From contig NZ_FPBO01000015.1 of NCBI RefSeq assembly GCF_900116645.1, positions 62,001-126,000 of the forward strand: a stretch of 64,000 nucleotides of DNA. The letters are read 5' to 3'. Positions 7,972 to 17,409 of the stretch are shown here, one piece after another. The translations under genes were made by a program, and so were the position numbers. The notes beneath the pieces are model-generated. The model made no database searches. It worked only from the letters and a program-made list of their open reading frames with translations, and was not told where the DNA came from. The stretch comes from Pseudoduganella namucuonensis (GTDB lineage: Bacteria; Pseudomonadota; Gammaproteobacteria; Burkholderiales; Burkholderiaceae_D). How positions within the stretch are numbered: the stretch's first letter is position 1; every line of letters begins with the position of its first letter.

Positions 7972-9798
7972 ATGACGACTCTGAAGCAACTGAACACATG
8001 CGACGTGCTGGCATTCAGCGCCACGCTGCACGGCCTGTATGAACACTCGCCGTGGATTCCGCGGCGCGCCGCCGAGCGGCGGCCGTTCCGCACCGTGGAG
8101 GCGCTCAAGCTGGCGCTGCAGCAAGTGGTGGCCGAGGCCACGCGCGACGAACAATTGGGCCTGATCCGGGCCCACCCGGAGCTGGCCGGCAAGGCCGCCG
8201 TGGCCGGCGAGCTGACGCCGGAATCGACCGGCGAGCAGGCCAAGGCCGGCCTGCACCTGTGCAGCGCCGAGGAGTTCGCCGCCCTGCACGAATTGAATGC
8301 GGCGTACAACAACCGCTTCGGCTTCCCCTTCATCGTCGCGGTCAAGGGCGCGGACGGCAAGGGCCTGACGCGGCAAGCCATCATCGCCACCTTCCGCCGC
8401 CGCCTGCGCAACCAGGCGGCCGACGAGCGGCGCGAGGCGCTGCGCCAGATCAACCGCATCGCCGAGATGCGCCTGAACGCGCTGCTGCAGTTCGAGCCCG
8501 TGATGGGCAACGCCGTGATGGCCTGGGCCGAGACCATCGGCGCATTCAGCGAGGACGAGCAGGGCCTGACCTGCACCTACATGACGGAGACCCACCGCCG
8601 CACCGCCAGGCAGCTGGCGCAGTGGATGCGCGAGGCCGGCATGCACGCCCACATCGACGCGGTGGGCAACGTGGTGGGCCGCTACCTGTCGACCGATCCG
8701 CTGGCGCGCACCCTGATCACCGGCTCGCATTACGACACGGTGCGCAACGGCGGCAAGTACGACGGCCGCCAGGGCATCCTGACCGCCATCGCCGTGGTCA
8801 AGCAGCTGCACGAGCGCGGCGAGACCCTGCCCTTCCACTTCGAGGTGATCGCCTTCTCGGAGGAGGAAGGCGTGCGCTTCAAGAGCACCTTCCTGGGCAG
8901 CAGCGCGGTGATCGGCGCCTTCGATCCCGAACTGCTGGACCTGCGCGACCGCGACGGCGTGCAACTGCGCGACGTGCTGGCCGACTCGGTGCAGGACATG
9001 GGCGCCATCACCGCGCTGGCGCGCGACCCGTCCGACCTGCTGGGCTATGTGGAACTGCATATAGAACAGGGCCCGGTGCTGCTCGACCGCGGCCTGCCGG
9101 TGGGCGTGGTGACGTCGATCGCGGGCAGCAACCGCTACCTGGTGGAATTCAAGGGCCTGGCCAGCCACGCCGGCACCACGCCCATGGGCATGCGCAAGGA
9201 CGCCGCCGCGGCCGCCGCCGAGATCATCCTGTACGTGGAACAGCGCTGCGCGCAAGACCCGGACTCGGACCTGGTCGGCACCGTCGGCCAGCTCCAGGTG
9301 CCGGGCGGCTCCACCAACGTGATCCCGGGCCGCTGCCACTTCTCGCTCGACATCCGCGCCGCCAACGACGCCGCGCGCGACGCGGCGGTGGCCGATATCG
9401 TTGCCAAGATAGAAAATGTGTGTCTTTCCCGCCACATCGAATACACGATGGAACTGGTCGTCTCCGCCCCTTGCGCGCCGTGCGCGCCGTGGCTGATGCA
9501 GCAGCTGGCCGCCGCCACCGAGCGCGCCGGCGTGCCGCCCTTCCAGCTCGCCTCCGGCGCCGGACACGACGCCATGCTGATGGCCCGCGTCACCGACGTG
9601 GCCATGCTGTTTTCCCGCTGCGGCAATGGCGGCATCAGCCACAACCCGCTCGAGACCATGACGGCCGACGACGCCGACGTGGCGGCCCGCGTGCTGCTCG
9701 ACTTCCTGCGCAACTTCAAGGCCCGCCCCGCGCGCGCGGCGAAAGAGGCGCGCGAGGCCAGGGAGGCGGCGCGCGAGGCCCGCGAATATACGGAATAG
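7972..9798 (+). CDS. Fused OHCU decarboxylase and allantoate amidohydrolase
   Basis: A 608-residue bifunctional purine-catabolic enzyme. Residues 1 to about 172 are OHCU decarboxylase (UraD), which makes S-allantoin from OHCU; the catalytic His68 lies in LIRAHPELAG and the FGFPFIVAV motif is present. From about 175 to 580 it is an M20-type metal-dependent amidohydrolase (AllC-like) acting on allantoate: metal ligands appear as GSHYDTV (His253, Asp255), a second Asp at 264, FSEEEGVRF and HIEQGP. The last 20 or so residues are an Ala/Arg/Glu-rich tail. The two activities are separated in the pathway by allantoinase, which is not in this window. HIU hydrolase is also absent. Confidence 0.9.
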   Translation: MTTLKQLNTCDVLAFSATLHGLYEHSPWIPRRAAERRPFRTVEALKLALQQVVAEATRDEQLGLIRAHPELAGKAAVAGELTPESTGEQAKAGLHLCSAEEFAALHELNAAYNNRFGFPFIVAVKGADGKGLTRQAIIATFRRRLRNQAADERREALRQINRIAEMRLNALLQFEPVMGNAVMAWAETIGAFSEDEQGLTCTYMTETHRRTARQLAQWMREAGMHAHIDAVGNVVGRYLSTDPLARTLITGSHYDTVRNGGKYDGRQGILTAIAVVKQLHERGETLPFHFEVIAFSEEEGVRFKSTFLGSSAVIGAFDPELLDLRDRDGVQLRDVLADSVQDMGAITALARDPSDLLGYVELHIEQGPVLLDRGLPVGVVTSIAGSNRYLVEFKGLASHAGTTPMGMRKDAAAAAAEIILYVEQRCAQDPDSDLVGTVGQLQVPGGSTNVIPGRCHFSLDIRAANDAARDAAVADIVAKIENVCLSRHIEYTMELVVSAPCAPCAPWLMQQLAAATERAGVPPFQLASGAGHDAMLMARVTDVAMLFSRCGNGGISHNPLETMTADDADVAARVLLDFLRNFKARPARAAKEAREAREAAREAREYTE

Positions 9799-9817
9799 CT
9801 GATAACGAATATGTCCA

Positions 9818-9915
9818 GGCCCATAGGCCGCCGAGGAGCCCATAGACCAAAGTACAGATACGCGAAAGCGGGGATCGTCCGCAAGGACCGCCAAATTTGT
9901 CCGTCTCCAAGACGG
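9818..9915 (+). promoter_or_regulatory. Structured leader upstream of the purine permease (riboswitch candidate)
   Basis: The 155-base gap before the permease contains four closely spaced hairpins: GGCC-CATA-GGCC (9818-9829), CGC-GAAA-GCG (9861-9870), GTCC-GCAA-GGAC (9877-9888) and CCGTC-TCCAA-GACGG (9901-9915). The last is followed by GTTTC. Two hairpins carry GNRA tetraloops, which favour folded RNA. Xanthine-responsive riboswitches are known upstream of purine genes in proteobacteria, but I cannot match a consensus by eye. Confidence 0.35.
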
Positions 9916-9953
9916 GTTTCAGGCGTATAAAAATTAATCATGAGACAAGCAAA

Positions 9954-11255
9954 ATGAACTTCCTGGATAACTACTTCAAGCTCAGCGAGAACGGGACCAA
10001 TGTCCGCACCGAGGTGCTGGCCGGCCTCACGACGTTCCTGACGATGGCTTACATCATCTTCGTCAACCCGTCGATCCTCGGCGACGCGGGCATGCCCAAG
10101 GACGCCGTCTTCGTGGCCACCTGCGTGGCGGCGGCGATCGGCACCCTGATCATGGGCCTGTACGCCAACTTCCCCATCGGCCTCGCGCCGGGCATGGGCC
10201 TGAACGCCTACTTCGCCTACGGCGTGGTGCTGGGCATGGGCTTCCCCTGGCAATCGGCGCTGGGCGCGGTGTTCATCTCGGGCTGCTGCTTCCTGGTGGT
10301 CTCGCTGCTGGGCGTGCGTGAGAAGATCATGAACGCGATCCCGCCGTCGCTGCGCACCGCGATCCCCGCCGGCGTGGGCTTGTTCCTGGCGCTGATCTCG
10401 CTGAAGAACTCCGGCATCGTGGTGGCCAATCCCGCCACCTTCGTGACCCTGGGCGACCTGCACAAGCCCGAGCCCGTGCTGGCCATCATCGGCTTCCTGA
10501 CCATCGTGGCGCTGGACCGCCTGCGCGTCACCGGTGCCCTGCTGATCGGCATCATGGTCGTCACCGCGCTGAGCTTCGTCTTCGGCGGCAACGAGTTCCG
10601 CGGCATCGTCGCGCCGCCGCCGTCGATCGAGCCAACCTTCATGCAGCTGGACGTGGTGGGCGCGGTCTCGAAGGGCCTGCTGAACGTGGTGCTGGTGTTC
10701 TTCCTGGTGGAGCTGTTCGACGCGACCGGCACCCTGATGGGCGTGGCGCAGCGCGCCGGCCTGATGAAGGAAGGCAAAATGCCCCCCGGCATGAACAAGG
10801 CCCTGCTGGCCGACTCCGGCGCCATCATCGCCGGTTCCGTGATGGGCACCTCGAGCACCACCGCCTTCATCGAAAGCGCCGCCGGCGTGCAAGCGGGCGG
10901 CCGCACCGGCCTCACCGCCGTGACCATCGCCGTGCTGTTCCTGCTGGCCCTGTTCATCGCGCCGCTGGCCGGCGTGGTGCCGGCCTACGCCACCGCGCCC
11001 GCCCTGTTCTTCGTGGCCTGCCTGATGCTGCGCGAACTGACCGAGATCAACTGGGCGGAGACCACGGAAAGCATCCCCGCCGTGATCACCGCGCTGGTGA
11101 TGCCCTTCACCTACTCGATCGCCAACGGCCTGGCGCTGGGCTTCATCAGCTACGCCGGCCTTAAACTGCTGACTGGCAAACACCGCGAAGTCAGCCTTAT
11201 GCTCTGGGGGATCGCCGGCATCTTCCTGTTCAAGACGATTTACCTGCCCGGCTAA
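9954..11255 (+). CDS. NCS2-type purine permease (AzgA/GhxP-like)
   Basis: An inner-membrane proton symporter for purine bases, 433 residues, hydrophobic throughout. The N-terminus (EVLAGLTTFLTMAYIIFVNP) and internal NQxP-like and GTSSTTAFIESAAGV motifs are those of the AzgA/PbuG branch, which carries adenine, guanine or hypoxanthine. The start at 9954 follows the common MNFLDNYF-type N-terminus; an upstream ATG at 9940 is out of frame. It precedes xdhA by 22 bp and is probably cotranscribed with xdhAB, so imported hypoxanthine or xanthine can be oxidised at once. Expression may be tuned by the structured leader. Confidence 0.9.
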   Translation: MNFLDNYFKLSENGTNVRTEVLAGLTTFLTMAYIIFVNPSILGDAGMPKDAVFVATCVAAAIGTLIMGLYANFPIGLAPGMGLNAYFAYGVVLGMGFPWQSALGAVFISGCCFLVVSLLGVREKIMNAIPPSLRTAIPAGVGLFLALISLKNSGIVVANPATFVTLGDLHKPEPVLAIIGFLTIVALDRLRVTGALLIGIMVVTALSFVFGGNEFRGIVAPPPSIEPTFMQLDVVGAVSKGLLNVVLVFFLVELFDATGTLMGVAQRAGLMKEGKMPPGMNKALLADSGAIIAGSVMGTSSTTAFIESAAGVQAGGRTGLTAVTIAVLFLLALFIAPLAGVVPAYATAPALFFVACLMLRELTEINWAETTESIPAVITALVMPFTYSIANGLALGFISYAGLKLLTGKHREVSLMLWGIAGIFLFKTIYLPG

Positions 11256-11277
11256 AAAGAAATAGAGGAGTCCCACA

Positions 11278-12777
11278 ATGTCACACCCAGTGTCTCAACC
11301 GATACGTTTTTACTATCAGGGCCGCGTCCAAGAAGTCGCGTCCGCTTCACCGACCCGCACTTTGCTGCAGCACCTGCGTGAAGACCGGCATTGCACCGGC
11401 ACCAAGGAAGGCTGCGCCGAAGGCGACTGCGGCGCCTGCACCGTGGTGATCGGCTCGCTGGTCGACGGCGAACTGGAAATGCGGAACGTCAATTCCTGCA
11501 TCCAGTTCCTGCCCACGCTGGACGGCAAGGCGGTGTTCTCGGTGGAAGACCTGAAGCAGCCGAACGGCGAACTGCACCCGGTGCAGGAGGCGCTGGTTGA
11601 ATGCCACGGGTCGCAATGCGGCTTTTGCACGCCCGGCTTCGCGATGTCCCTGTGGAGCTTGTACCTGAAGCAGGAGGGTCAGTCCGAGCCCCTGTGCCGC
11701 AAGACGATCGACGAGACACTGTCCGGCAACCTGTGCCGCTGCACCGGTTACCGCCCCATTATCGACGCGGCGCACCGCATGGGCGAACTGCCGCCGGTGC
11801 GCTTCGACCGGGAGGCCCTGGCGGCCGCCCTGCAAGACCTGCAACGGGAAACCATGTTCAGCTACACCCACGACGGCCAGACCTTCCACGCACCGCGCAC
11901 CCTGGCGGAACTGGCGGAACTGCGCACCGCGAAACCGGCGGCCACCATCCTGGCCGGCTCCACCGACGTGGGCCTGTGGGTGACCAAGCAGATGCGCAAC
12001 CTGGGCGACGTGATCTACGTGCGCCAGGTGAAGGAACTGCACAAGCTGGGCATCGTGGACGGCATGCTGGAGATCGGCGCCGCCGTCTCACTGGACGACG
12101 CCTACCAGGCCGTGCTGGCGCATTACCAGGACGCCTCGCTGCACGAGCTGTGGCAGCGCTTCGCCTCGCAACCGATCCGCAGCACCGGCACCCTGGGCGG
12201 CAGCGTCGCCAACGGTTCGCCGATCGGCGATTCCGCGCCGTGGATGATCGTGCTCGGCGCCGAGATCGTGCTGAACGGTTCGCAAGGCCGCCGCTCCATG
12301 CTGTTGCAGGACTTCTACCTCGACTATATGAAGAAGGACTGGCAGCCGGGCGAATTCGTGGAGGCCGTGCGCATCCCGATGCCGAAGGCGAACCAGCGAT
12401 TCCGCACCTACAAGCTGGCCAAGCGCTACGACCAGGACATTTCCGCCGTCGCCGCCGCCTACGCCATCACGCTGGAGAACGGCGTCGTGCGCGACGCGCA
12501 CATCGCCTACGGCGGCATGGCCGCCACCTCGAAGCGCGCCCCGCTGGCCGAGGCCGCGATCAACGGCAAGCCGTGGAACGAGGAGACGCTGAAGGCCGGC
12601 ATGGCCGCGCTGGCGCGGGATTACACGCCGCTGACCGACATGCGCGCCACCGCAAGCTACCGTATGAAAACCGCACAAAACCTGCTGCGCCGCTTCTGGA
12701 TGGAAACCCGTACCGAAGACGCGCTGCCGGCATCCTCCGTCAATGCCTTTGCCTTCAATGAAAGGAGCGCGGCATGA
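11278..12777 (+). CDS. xdhA: Xanthine dehydrogenase small subunit XdhA
   Basis: A 499-residue subunit carrying the two [2Fe-2S] clusters and FAD of xanthine dehydrogenase, which oxidises hypoxanthine and xanthine to urate. The plant-type ferredoxin cluster is GCAEGDCGAC (Cys46, Cys51, Cys54). The helical cluster is CGFCTPG with CRCTGYRP near residues 117-160. The FAD-binding domain follows from about residue 195. GAGGAG precedes the ATG. The stop overlaps the xdhB start by four bases, so the subunits are translationally coupled. The accessory gene xdhC is not present here. Confidence 0.95.
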   Translation: MSHPVSQPIRFYYQGRVQEVASASPTRTLLQHLREDRHCTGTKEGCAEGDCGACTVVIGSLVDGELEMRNVNSCIQFLPTLDGKAVFSVEDLKQPNGELHPVQEALVECHGSQCGFCTPGFAMSLWSLYLKQEGQSEPLCRKTIDETLSGNLCRCTGYRPIIDAAHRMGELPPVRFDREALAAALQDLQRETMFSYTHDGQTFHAPRTLAELAELRTAKPAATILAGSTDVGLWVTKQMRNLGDVIYVRQVKELHKLGIVDGMLEIGAAVSLDDAYQAVLAHYQDASLHELWQRFASQPIRSTGTLGGSVANGSPIGDSAPWMIVLGAEIVLNGSQGRRSMLLQDFYLDYMKKDWQPGEFVEAVRIPMPKANQRFRTYKLAKRYDQDISAVAAAYAITLENGVVRDAHIAYGGMAATSKRAPLAEAAINGKPWNEETLKAGMAALARDYTPLTDMRATASYRMKTAQNLLRRFWMETRTEDALPASSVNAFAFNERSAA

Positions 12778-15125
12778 ACAGCAAGTCCGAAGCATTCATG
12801 ACCCTGGGCGCGGCCAAGGGCTGGTCCGAGGTCGGCCAGAACCATCCGCACGAATCGGCCATCCTGCACGTACTGGGCGAGGCCACCTACACCGACGACA
12901 TCCCCGAGGCGCAAGGCACGCTGCACGCCGCGCTGGGCCTGTCCACCAAGGCGCACGCGCGCCTGCTGTCCATCGACCTGGAGCCGGTGAAAGCCATGCC
13001 GGGCGTGGTGGCGGTGTACACCTACAAGGACATCCCCGGCACCAACGATTGCGGCCCCATCATCCACGACGACCCCATACTCGCCGAGGAAAAGGTCGAG
13101 TACGTGGGCCAACCCATCTTCATCGTCGTGGCCGAAACGCACGACCAGGCGCGCCACGCCGCGCGCAAGGCCGACATCCAGTACGAGGAACTGCCCGCCA
13201 TCCTGACGCCCGAGGCGGCGCGCGACGCGGAATCGTTCGTGGTGCCGCCGATGCGCCTGCAGCGCGGCAACGCCGAGGAGGCGTTCAGGCATTCGAAGAA
13301 CTTCCTCAAAGGGAAGCTGCACGTGGGCGGCCAGGAGCAGTTCTACCTGGAGGGCCAGATCTCCTACGCCCTGCCGAAGGAAGGCAAGGGCATGCACGTG
13401 TACTGCTCGACCCAGCACCCGACCGAGATGCAGCACGTGGTGGCCCACGCCCTGCACTACCCGTCGCACGCGGTGGTGATCGAATGCCGCCGCATGGGCG
13501 GCGGCTTCGGCGGCAAGGAATCGCAGTCCGCGCTGTGGGCGGCCTGCGCCGCCGTCAGCGCCGCCACGCTCAAGCGCCCGGTGAAGCTGCGCGCCGACCG
13601 CGACGACGACATGATGGTCACCGGCAAGCGCCACTGCTTCTACTACGAGTACGAGATGGGCTATGACGACAACGGCCTGATCACCGCCGCCAGGGTGCAG
13701 ATGGTGACCCGCGCCGGCTTCTCGGCCGACCTGTCGGCGCCGGTCGCCACCCGCGCGATCTGCCACTTCGACAACACCTACTACCTGAGCGACGTGGACA
13801 TCCGCGCCATGGCCGGCAAGACCAACACCCAGTCGAACACCGCCTTCCGCGGCTTCGGCGGCCCGCAGGGCGCGATCGCGATCGAGTACATCGTCGACGA
13901 GATCGCCCGCAACCTGGGCAAGGACGCGCTGGACGTGCGCAAGGTGAACTTCTACGGCCGCAACGACGAGGAAGGCCGCAACTACACGCAGTACGGCCAG
14001 AAGGTGGTCGACAATGTCATCCACGACCTGGTGGGCCAACTGGAAAACGAGAGCGCGTACCGCGCCCGCCGCGAAGCCATCGACAAGTTCAACGCCACCA
14101 GCCCGGTGCTGAAGAAGGGCCTGGCGCTGACCCCGGTGAAATTCGGCATCGCCTTCAACGTGACGCACTTCAACCAGGCCGGCGCGCTGGTGCACATCTA
14201 CACCGACGGCTCGGTGCTGGTGAACCACGGCGGCACCGAAATGGGCCAGGGCATCAACACCAAGGTGTGCCAGGTGGTGGCGCACGAGCTGGGCATTCCG
14301 CTGGCCAGGGTGCGCGCCAGCGCGACCGACACCAGCAAGGTGGCCAACACCTCCGCGACCGCCGCCTCGACCGGCGCGGACTTGAACGGCAAGGCCGCGC
14401 AGGACGCCGCCGCCACGCTGAACAAGCGCCTGCGCGCCTTCGCCGCCGCCACCTACAACTGCGATCCGGACGAGGTGGTGTTCGCCAACGACGTGGTGTA
14501 CGCCGGCGGCGCCACGGTCGGCTTCCCGGACCTGGTGCAGAAGGCCTACCTGGCCCGCGTGCAGCTGTGGTCGGACGGCTTCTACGCCACCCCCGGCCTG
14601 TCGTGGGACCGCGAGAAAATGAACGGCAACCCGTTCGGCTACTTCGCCTACGGCGCCTCGGTGTCGGAAGTGATCGTCGACACGCTGACGGGCGAATGGA
14701 AGCTGCTGAAGGTGAACGCGCTGTACGACGCGGGCAATTCGCTGAACCCGGCCATCGACGTGGGCCAGGTGGAGGGCGCGTTCATCCAGGGCATGGGCTG
14801 GCTGACCACCGAGGAACTGTGGTGGAACAAGGCCGGCAAGCTGATGACGCACGCGCCGTCGACCTACAAGATCCCGGGCGTGTCCGACTGCCCGGAGGAC
14901 TTCGACGTGCGCCTGTTCAAGAACCGCAACGCCTTCGACAGCATCCACCGTTCCAAGGCCGTGGGCGAACCGCCGCTGCTGCTGCCCTTCTCCGTGTTCC
15001 TGGCGATCCGCAACGCGATTGCCTCGGTGGGCGGCCACAAGATCAATCCCCCGCTGCGCGCCCCCGCGACCAGCGAGGCGATCCTGGACGCCGTGGAGGC
15101 GGTGCGCGAACAGGCCGCCGCCTGA
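12774..15125 (+). CDS. xdhB: Xanthine dehydrogenase molybdopterin-binding subunit XdhB
   Basis: The 783-residue catalytic subunit that binds the molybdenum cofactor. Visible signatures are GGGFGGKE, FRGFGGPQG and, near the C-terminus, KAVGEPPLLL with the catalytic Glu of the family. It begins inside the xdhA stop (ATGA overlap). The partner supplies electron transfer, and urate made here is the substrate of PuuD encoded on the other arm of the locus. A strong terminator follows, so this is the last gene of the unit. Confidence 0.95.
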   Translation: MNSKSEAFMTLGAAKGWSEVGQNHPHESAILHVLGEATYTDDIPEAQGTLHAALGLSTKAHARLLSIDLEPVKAMPGVVAVYTYKDIPGTNDCGPIIHDDPILAEEKVEYVGQPIFIVVAETHDQARHAARKADIQYEELPAILTPEAARDAESFVVPPMRLQRGNAEEAFRHSKNFLKGKLHVGGQEQFYLEGQISYALPKEGKGMHVYCSTQHPTEMQHVVAHALHYPSHAVVIECRRMGGGFGGKESQSALWAACAAVSAATLKRPVKLRADRDDDMMVTGKRHCFYYEYEMGYDDNGLITAARVQMVTRAGFSADLSAPVATRAICHFDNTYYLSDVDIRAMAGKTNTQSNTAFRGFGGPQGAIAIEYIVDEIARNLGKDALDVRKVNFYGRNDEEGRNYTQYGQKVVDNVIHDLVGQLENESAYRARREAIDKFNATSPVLKKGLALTPVKFGIAFNVTHFNQAGALVHIYTDGSVLVNHGGTEMGQGINTKVCQVVAHELGIPLARVRASATDTSKVANTSATAASTGADLNGKAAQDAAATLNKRLRAFAAATYNCDPDEVVFANDVVYAGGATVGFPDLVQKAYLARVQLWSDGFYATPGLSWDREKMNGNPFGYFAYGASVSEVIVDTLTGEWKLLKVNALYDAGNSLNPAIDVGQVEGAFIQGMGWLTTEELWWNKAGKLMTHAPSTYKIPGVSDCPEDFDVRLFKNRNAFDSIHRSKAVGEPPLLLPFSVFLAIRNAIASVGGHKINPPLRAPATSEAILDAVEAVREQAAA

Positions 15126-15151
15126 TCGCGCCGGTTGATGGAAAATGAAAG

Positions 15152-15180
15152 CCGGGCCTGACTAAGGCCCGGTTTTTTTT
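15152..15180 (+). terminator. Rho-independent terminator after xdhB
   Basis: CCGGGCCT (15152-15159) pairs with AGGCCCGG (15165-15172) around a 5-base loop and is followed by eight T. It closes the permease-xdhAB unit. Confidence 0.9.
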
Positions 15181-15197
15181 CGCCCGCCGGCGGTGTT

Positions 15198-15214
15198 ACT
15201 ACTTTGACAGTAGT
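15198..15214 (+). promoter_or_regulatory. Inverted repeat upstream of the solute-binding protein gene
   Basis: ACTAC-TTTGACA-GTAGT is a perfect 5-bp-arm palindrome 28 bases before the ATG at 15242. Its centre contains TTGACA, so it could be an operator laid over a -35 element, although no good -10 follows. Confidence 0.3.
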
Positions 15215-15241
15215 GACCCGGCTGGCCCGTTTGGTGCCGAC

Positions 15242-16015
15242 ATGAAGACTATCTTTTTCAGTATGCTGCTTCTGCTGCAAGCCGCGCACGCGACGGCCGG
15301 CGGCGCGGAGCCCGAGCTGCGCGTGTGCAGCCTGACCCTGGCGCCGCAGACCATGGAGGACGCGGACGGGCGGCCCGCCGGCTACGCGGTGGAGATCCTG
15401 CGCCATGTGGCCGCCGCGCTGCGCTGGCGCATCAGGATCGATTACATGCCCTGGGCCAGGGTGGCGTCCGAAACGCGCGCGGGGCGCTGCGACATGGCGA
15501 TGACGGTCCTGTACTTCAAGGACTACGCGGAATACATGCTGTTCCCGCGCGAATCCATCCTGGACCAGAAGAACGTGCTGGTGGTGCGCCGCGACAGCAG
15601 GATCAAGTACGACGGCGACCTGGAGAAGTTCATGCGGCGGCGCTCCATCGGCCTGTACGCCGACAAGCGCGTCAACGACGAATTCGAACAACTGCGCCAC
15701 GCCTCCTGGGCCAGGGTGGACACCGTGGCCACCGCCGCGCTGAACATGCGCAAGCTGCTGGTCAAGCGCTTCGACGCCATCGTCGAGAACGACTTGAACA
15801 TCATCCACGAGATGCGCAAGCTGGGACGGCTGGACGACGTGGAGATCCTGTCGCCGCCGCTCAGCGTGACGCCCGCCTACATCGTCTTCGCGCACAAGCC
15901 GGAATCGGAGGCCAGGGCCAGGCAGTACGACCAGGCGCTGGCCAGCTTCAAAAAGACCGCGAAGTTCAAGACGCTGACCAGCCAATATCTTCCCGAGACG
16001 GCCGTGGCCGATTGA
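15242..16015 (+). CDS. Secreted solute-binding protein family 3 (amino-acid-type)
   Basis: A 257-residue protein with a cleavable signal peptide (residues 1 to about 19) and a type 3 periplasmic binding fold: ELRVCSLTLAPQTMEDADGRPAGYAVEIL at the start and an Arg/Asp-bearing MPWARVASETRAGRCDMAM ligand region. Proteins of this family deliver small ligands to ABC importers or act as sensors. No ABC permease or ATPase is adjacent, so it is an orphan here and may serve a distant system or be a stand-alone binding protein. It follows a strong terminator and so has its own promoter. Confidence 0.8.
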   Translation: MKTIFFSMLLLLQAAHATAGGAEPELRVCSLTLAPQTMEDADGRPAGYAVEILRHVAAALRWRIRIDYMPWARVASETRAGRCDMAMTVLYFKDYAEYMLFPRESILDQKNVLVVRRDSRIKYDGDLEKFMRRRSIGLYADKRVNDEFEQLRHASWARVDTVATAALNMRKLLVKRFDAIVENDLNIIHEMRKLGRLDDVEILSPPLSVTPAYIVFAHKPESEARARQYDQALASFKKTAKFKTLTSQYLPETAVAD

Positions 16016-16111
16016 GTGTCGCCCGCCGCGCGGTGATTATTGCGCTGCTGACCGCCCAATTAAGAGTATAGTTATTTGCCTCGGAACAGGAATTAGCAGC
16101 GAGGATTTACC

Positions 16112-16591
16112 ATGAACAAACTCATACTTCAAGCCGCGATGGCGCTGGCGTTCACGGCCGCATCCGGCTACGCGTGCGCGGGAGCCACGGTCACCTACGT
16201 CAACCCCGACAAGATGACCGATGTGCCCCGATTCAATTCGGAACTGGAATCCATGGAAGCCCTCTTCCGCGAACACGTCGACAAGCTGGCCGCCAAGCTG
16301 CCGGCGGGGCAGGAGTTGAAGGTCGAGTTCCTGGACATCGATCTGGCCGGCGACGTGTTTCCCCGCGTGCCGGTCCAGGACGTGCGCATCATGCGGGGCC
16401 GCGCGGACTGGCCGCGCATCCATCTCCGCTACAGCGTGGAACAGGACGGCAAAGTGCTGCGCAGCGGCGAGCGCCGCCTGGCCGACGCGGCTTACCTGAT
16501 GGGCTACAACCACTACAACAACGAGTTGTACGGGCACGAGAAGCAGATGCTGGACGACTGGTTCCGCAAGGACGTACTCGCGGCCCGCTAG
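16112..16591 (+). CDS. DUF3016 domain secreted protein
   Basis: A 159-residue protein with a signal peptide (about 1-24) and the features of the DUF3016 family: TVTYVNPDKMTDV near the mature N-terminus and a C-terminal YNHYNNELYGHEKQMLDDWF stretch. The function of the family is not known. It lies alone, convergent with the glycan-degradation operon whose last gene ends 11 bp away. Confidence 0.8.
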   Translation: MNKLILQAAMALAFTAASGYACAGATVTYVNPDKMTDVPRFNSELESMEALFREHVDKLAAKLPAGQELKVEFLDIDLAGDVFPRVPVQDVRIMRGRADWPRIHLRYSVEQDGKVLRSGERRLADAAYLMGYNHYNNELYGHEKQMLDDWFRKDVLAAR

Positions 16592-16602
16592 GGCCGGCCG
16601 AT

Positions 16603-17409
16603 CTATCGGCTCTGCTGCTTCACATACCTCATCTGGTTGACGAAGGTGTCCACCCAGTACACGTCCTTGTGCGCGGCGAGGTGCTTCAGCAGTTCCTCGT
16701 GCGCCTCGGTGGACACGCTCGAGTAGTCGCCCCCGACGCCGTGGAAGGTGATGTTCGCCATCGTGCCTTTCGCGGCGGCCTCCCGCACGATGGCGATCAA
16801 CTGCTGGCCCGTGACGCCGCTCGGGAAGGACACGCCCACCGCGTAGGGATCGAGCTTGCCCATGTCGGCCGTCACGCCGCTGCCGCCTTCGAGCTTGATG
16901 GCGACGAATTCCGACTTGACGGCGTCGATGTAGTTCCGCCCGCCCGCGTTCTTGTCGATGCAGGGCGCGGTGAAGCTGCGTTCGCGCTTGCCGTCGATGG
17001 CGTACAGCATGGTGTTGGCCATGACCACCTGGTCGCGCATCTGGGCCACGCTCATCTTGTCCAGGTCGCGGTGCGCCGCCACCCACTCGCGCCCGGCGGG
17101 TGAGCCCGAGCACTGGTGGAACAGCGTGTGGTTGGCCAGCTCGTGGCCCCGTTCCGCGGCGGCGCGCCATTCCGGCAGGCGCCGCTCTATGGTCTCGCTG
17201 GCCAGCGACAGGTAGAAGGTGCCCTTCAGCCCATGCTGGTTCAGCGCCGGTATCGCATGGTCGAGCTGCGAGGGCAGCGCGTCGTCGTAGGCGAGGTTGA
17301 CGGCCGCCTTCTGCCCGTTCGGCCACTTGAACGCCGCGTCGGCCGCGCCGGCGCCGGCCGGGAACAGCGCGGCGCCGGCGCACAGGGCCAGCATCAGGCG
17401 GATGCTCAC
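16603..17409 (-). CDS. Polysaccharide deacetylase family protein
   Basis: A 268-residue secreted NodB-type deacetylase; such enzymes remove acetyl groups from polysaccharides. I start it at a GTG overlapping the stop of the GH43 gene by four bases (GTGA), which gives a clean signal peptide (IRLMLALCAGAALFPAGAGA). The NodB motif region shows AVNLAYDDALPSQLDHA, with the Asp pair, and a later HELANHTLFH metal-binding motif. A longer frame extending upstream into the GH43 gene is not needed. It is the last gene of the GH74-GH27-GH43 operon. Deacetylation of xyloglucan or xylan side groups fits the setting. Confidence 0.82.
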   Translation of the reverse strand: MSIRLMLALCAGAALFPAGAGAADAAFKWPNGQKAAVNLAYDDALPSQLDHAIPALNQHGLKGTFYLSLASETIERRLPEWRAAAERGHELANHTLFHQCSGSPAGREWVAAHRDLDKMSVAQMRDQVVMANTMLYAIDGKRERSFTAPCIDKNAGGRNYIDAVKSEFVAIKLEGGSGVTADMGKLDPYAVGVSFPSGVTGQQLIAIVREAAAKGTMANITFHGVGGDYSSVSTEAHEELLKHLAAHKDVYWVDTFVNQMRYVKQQSR

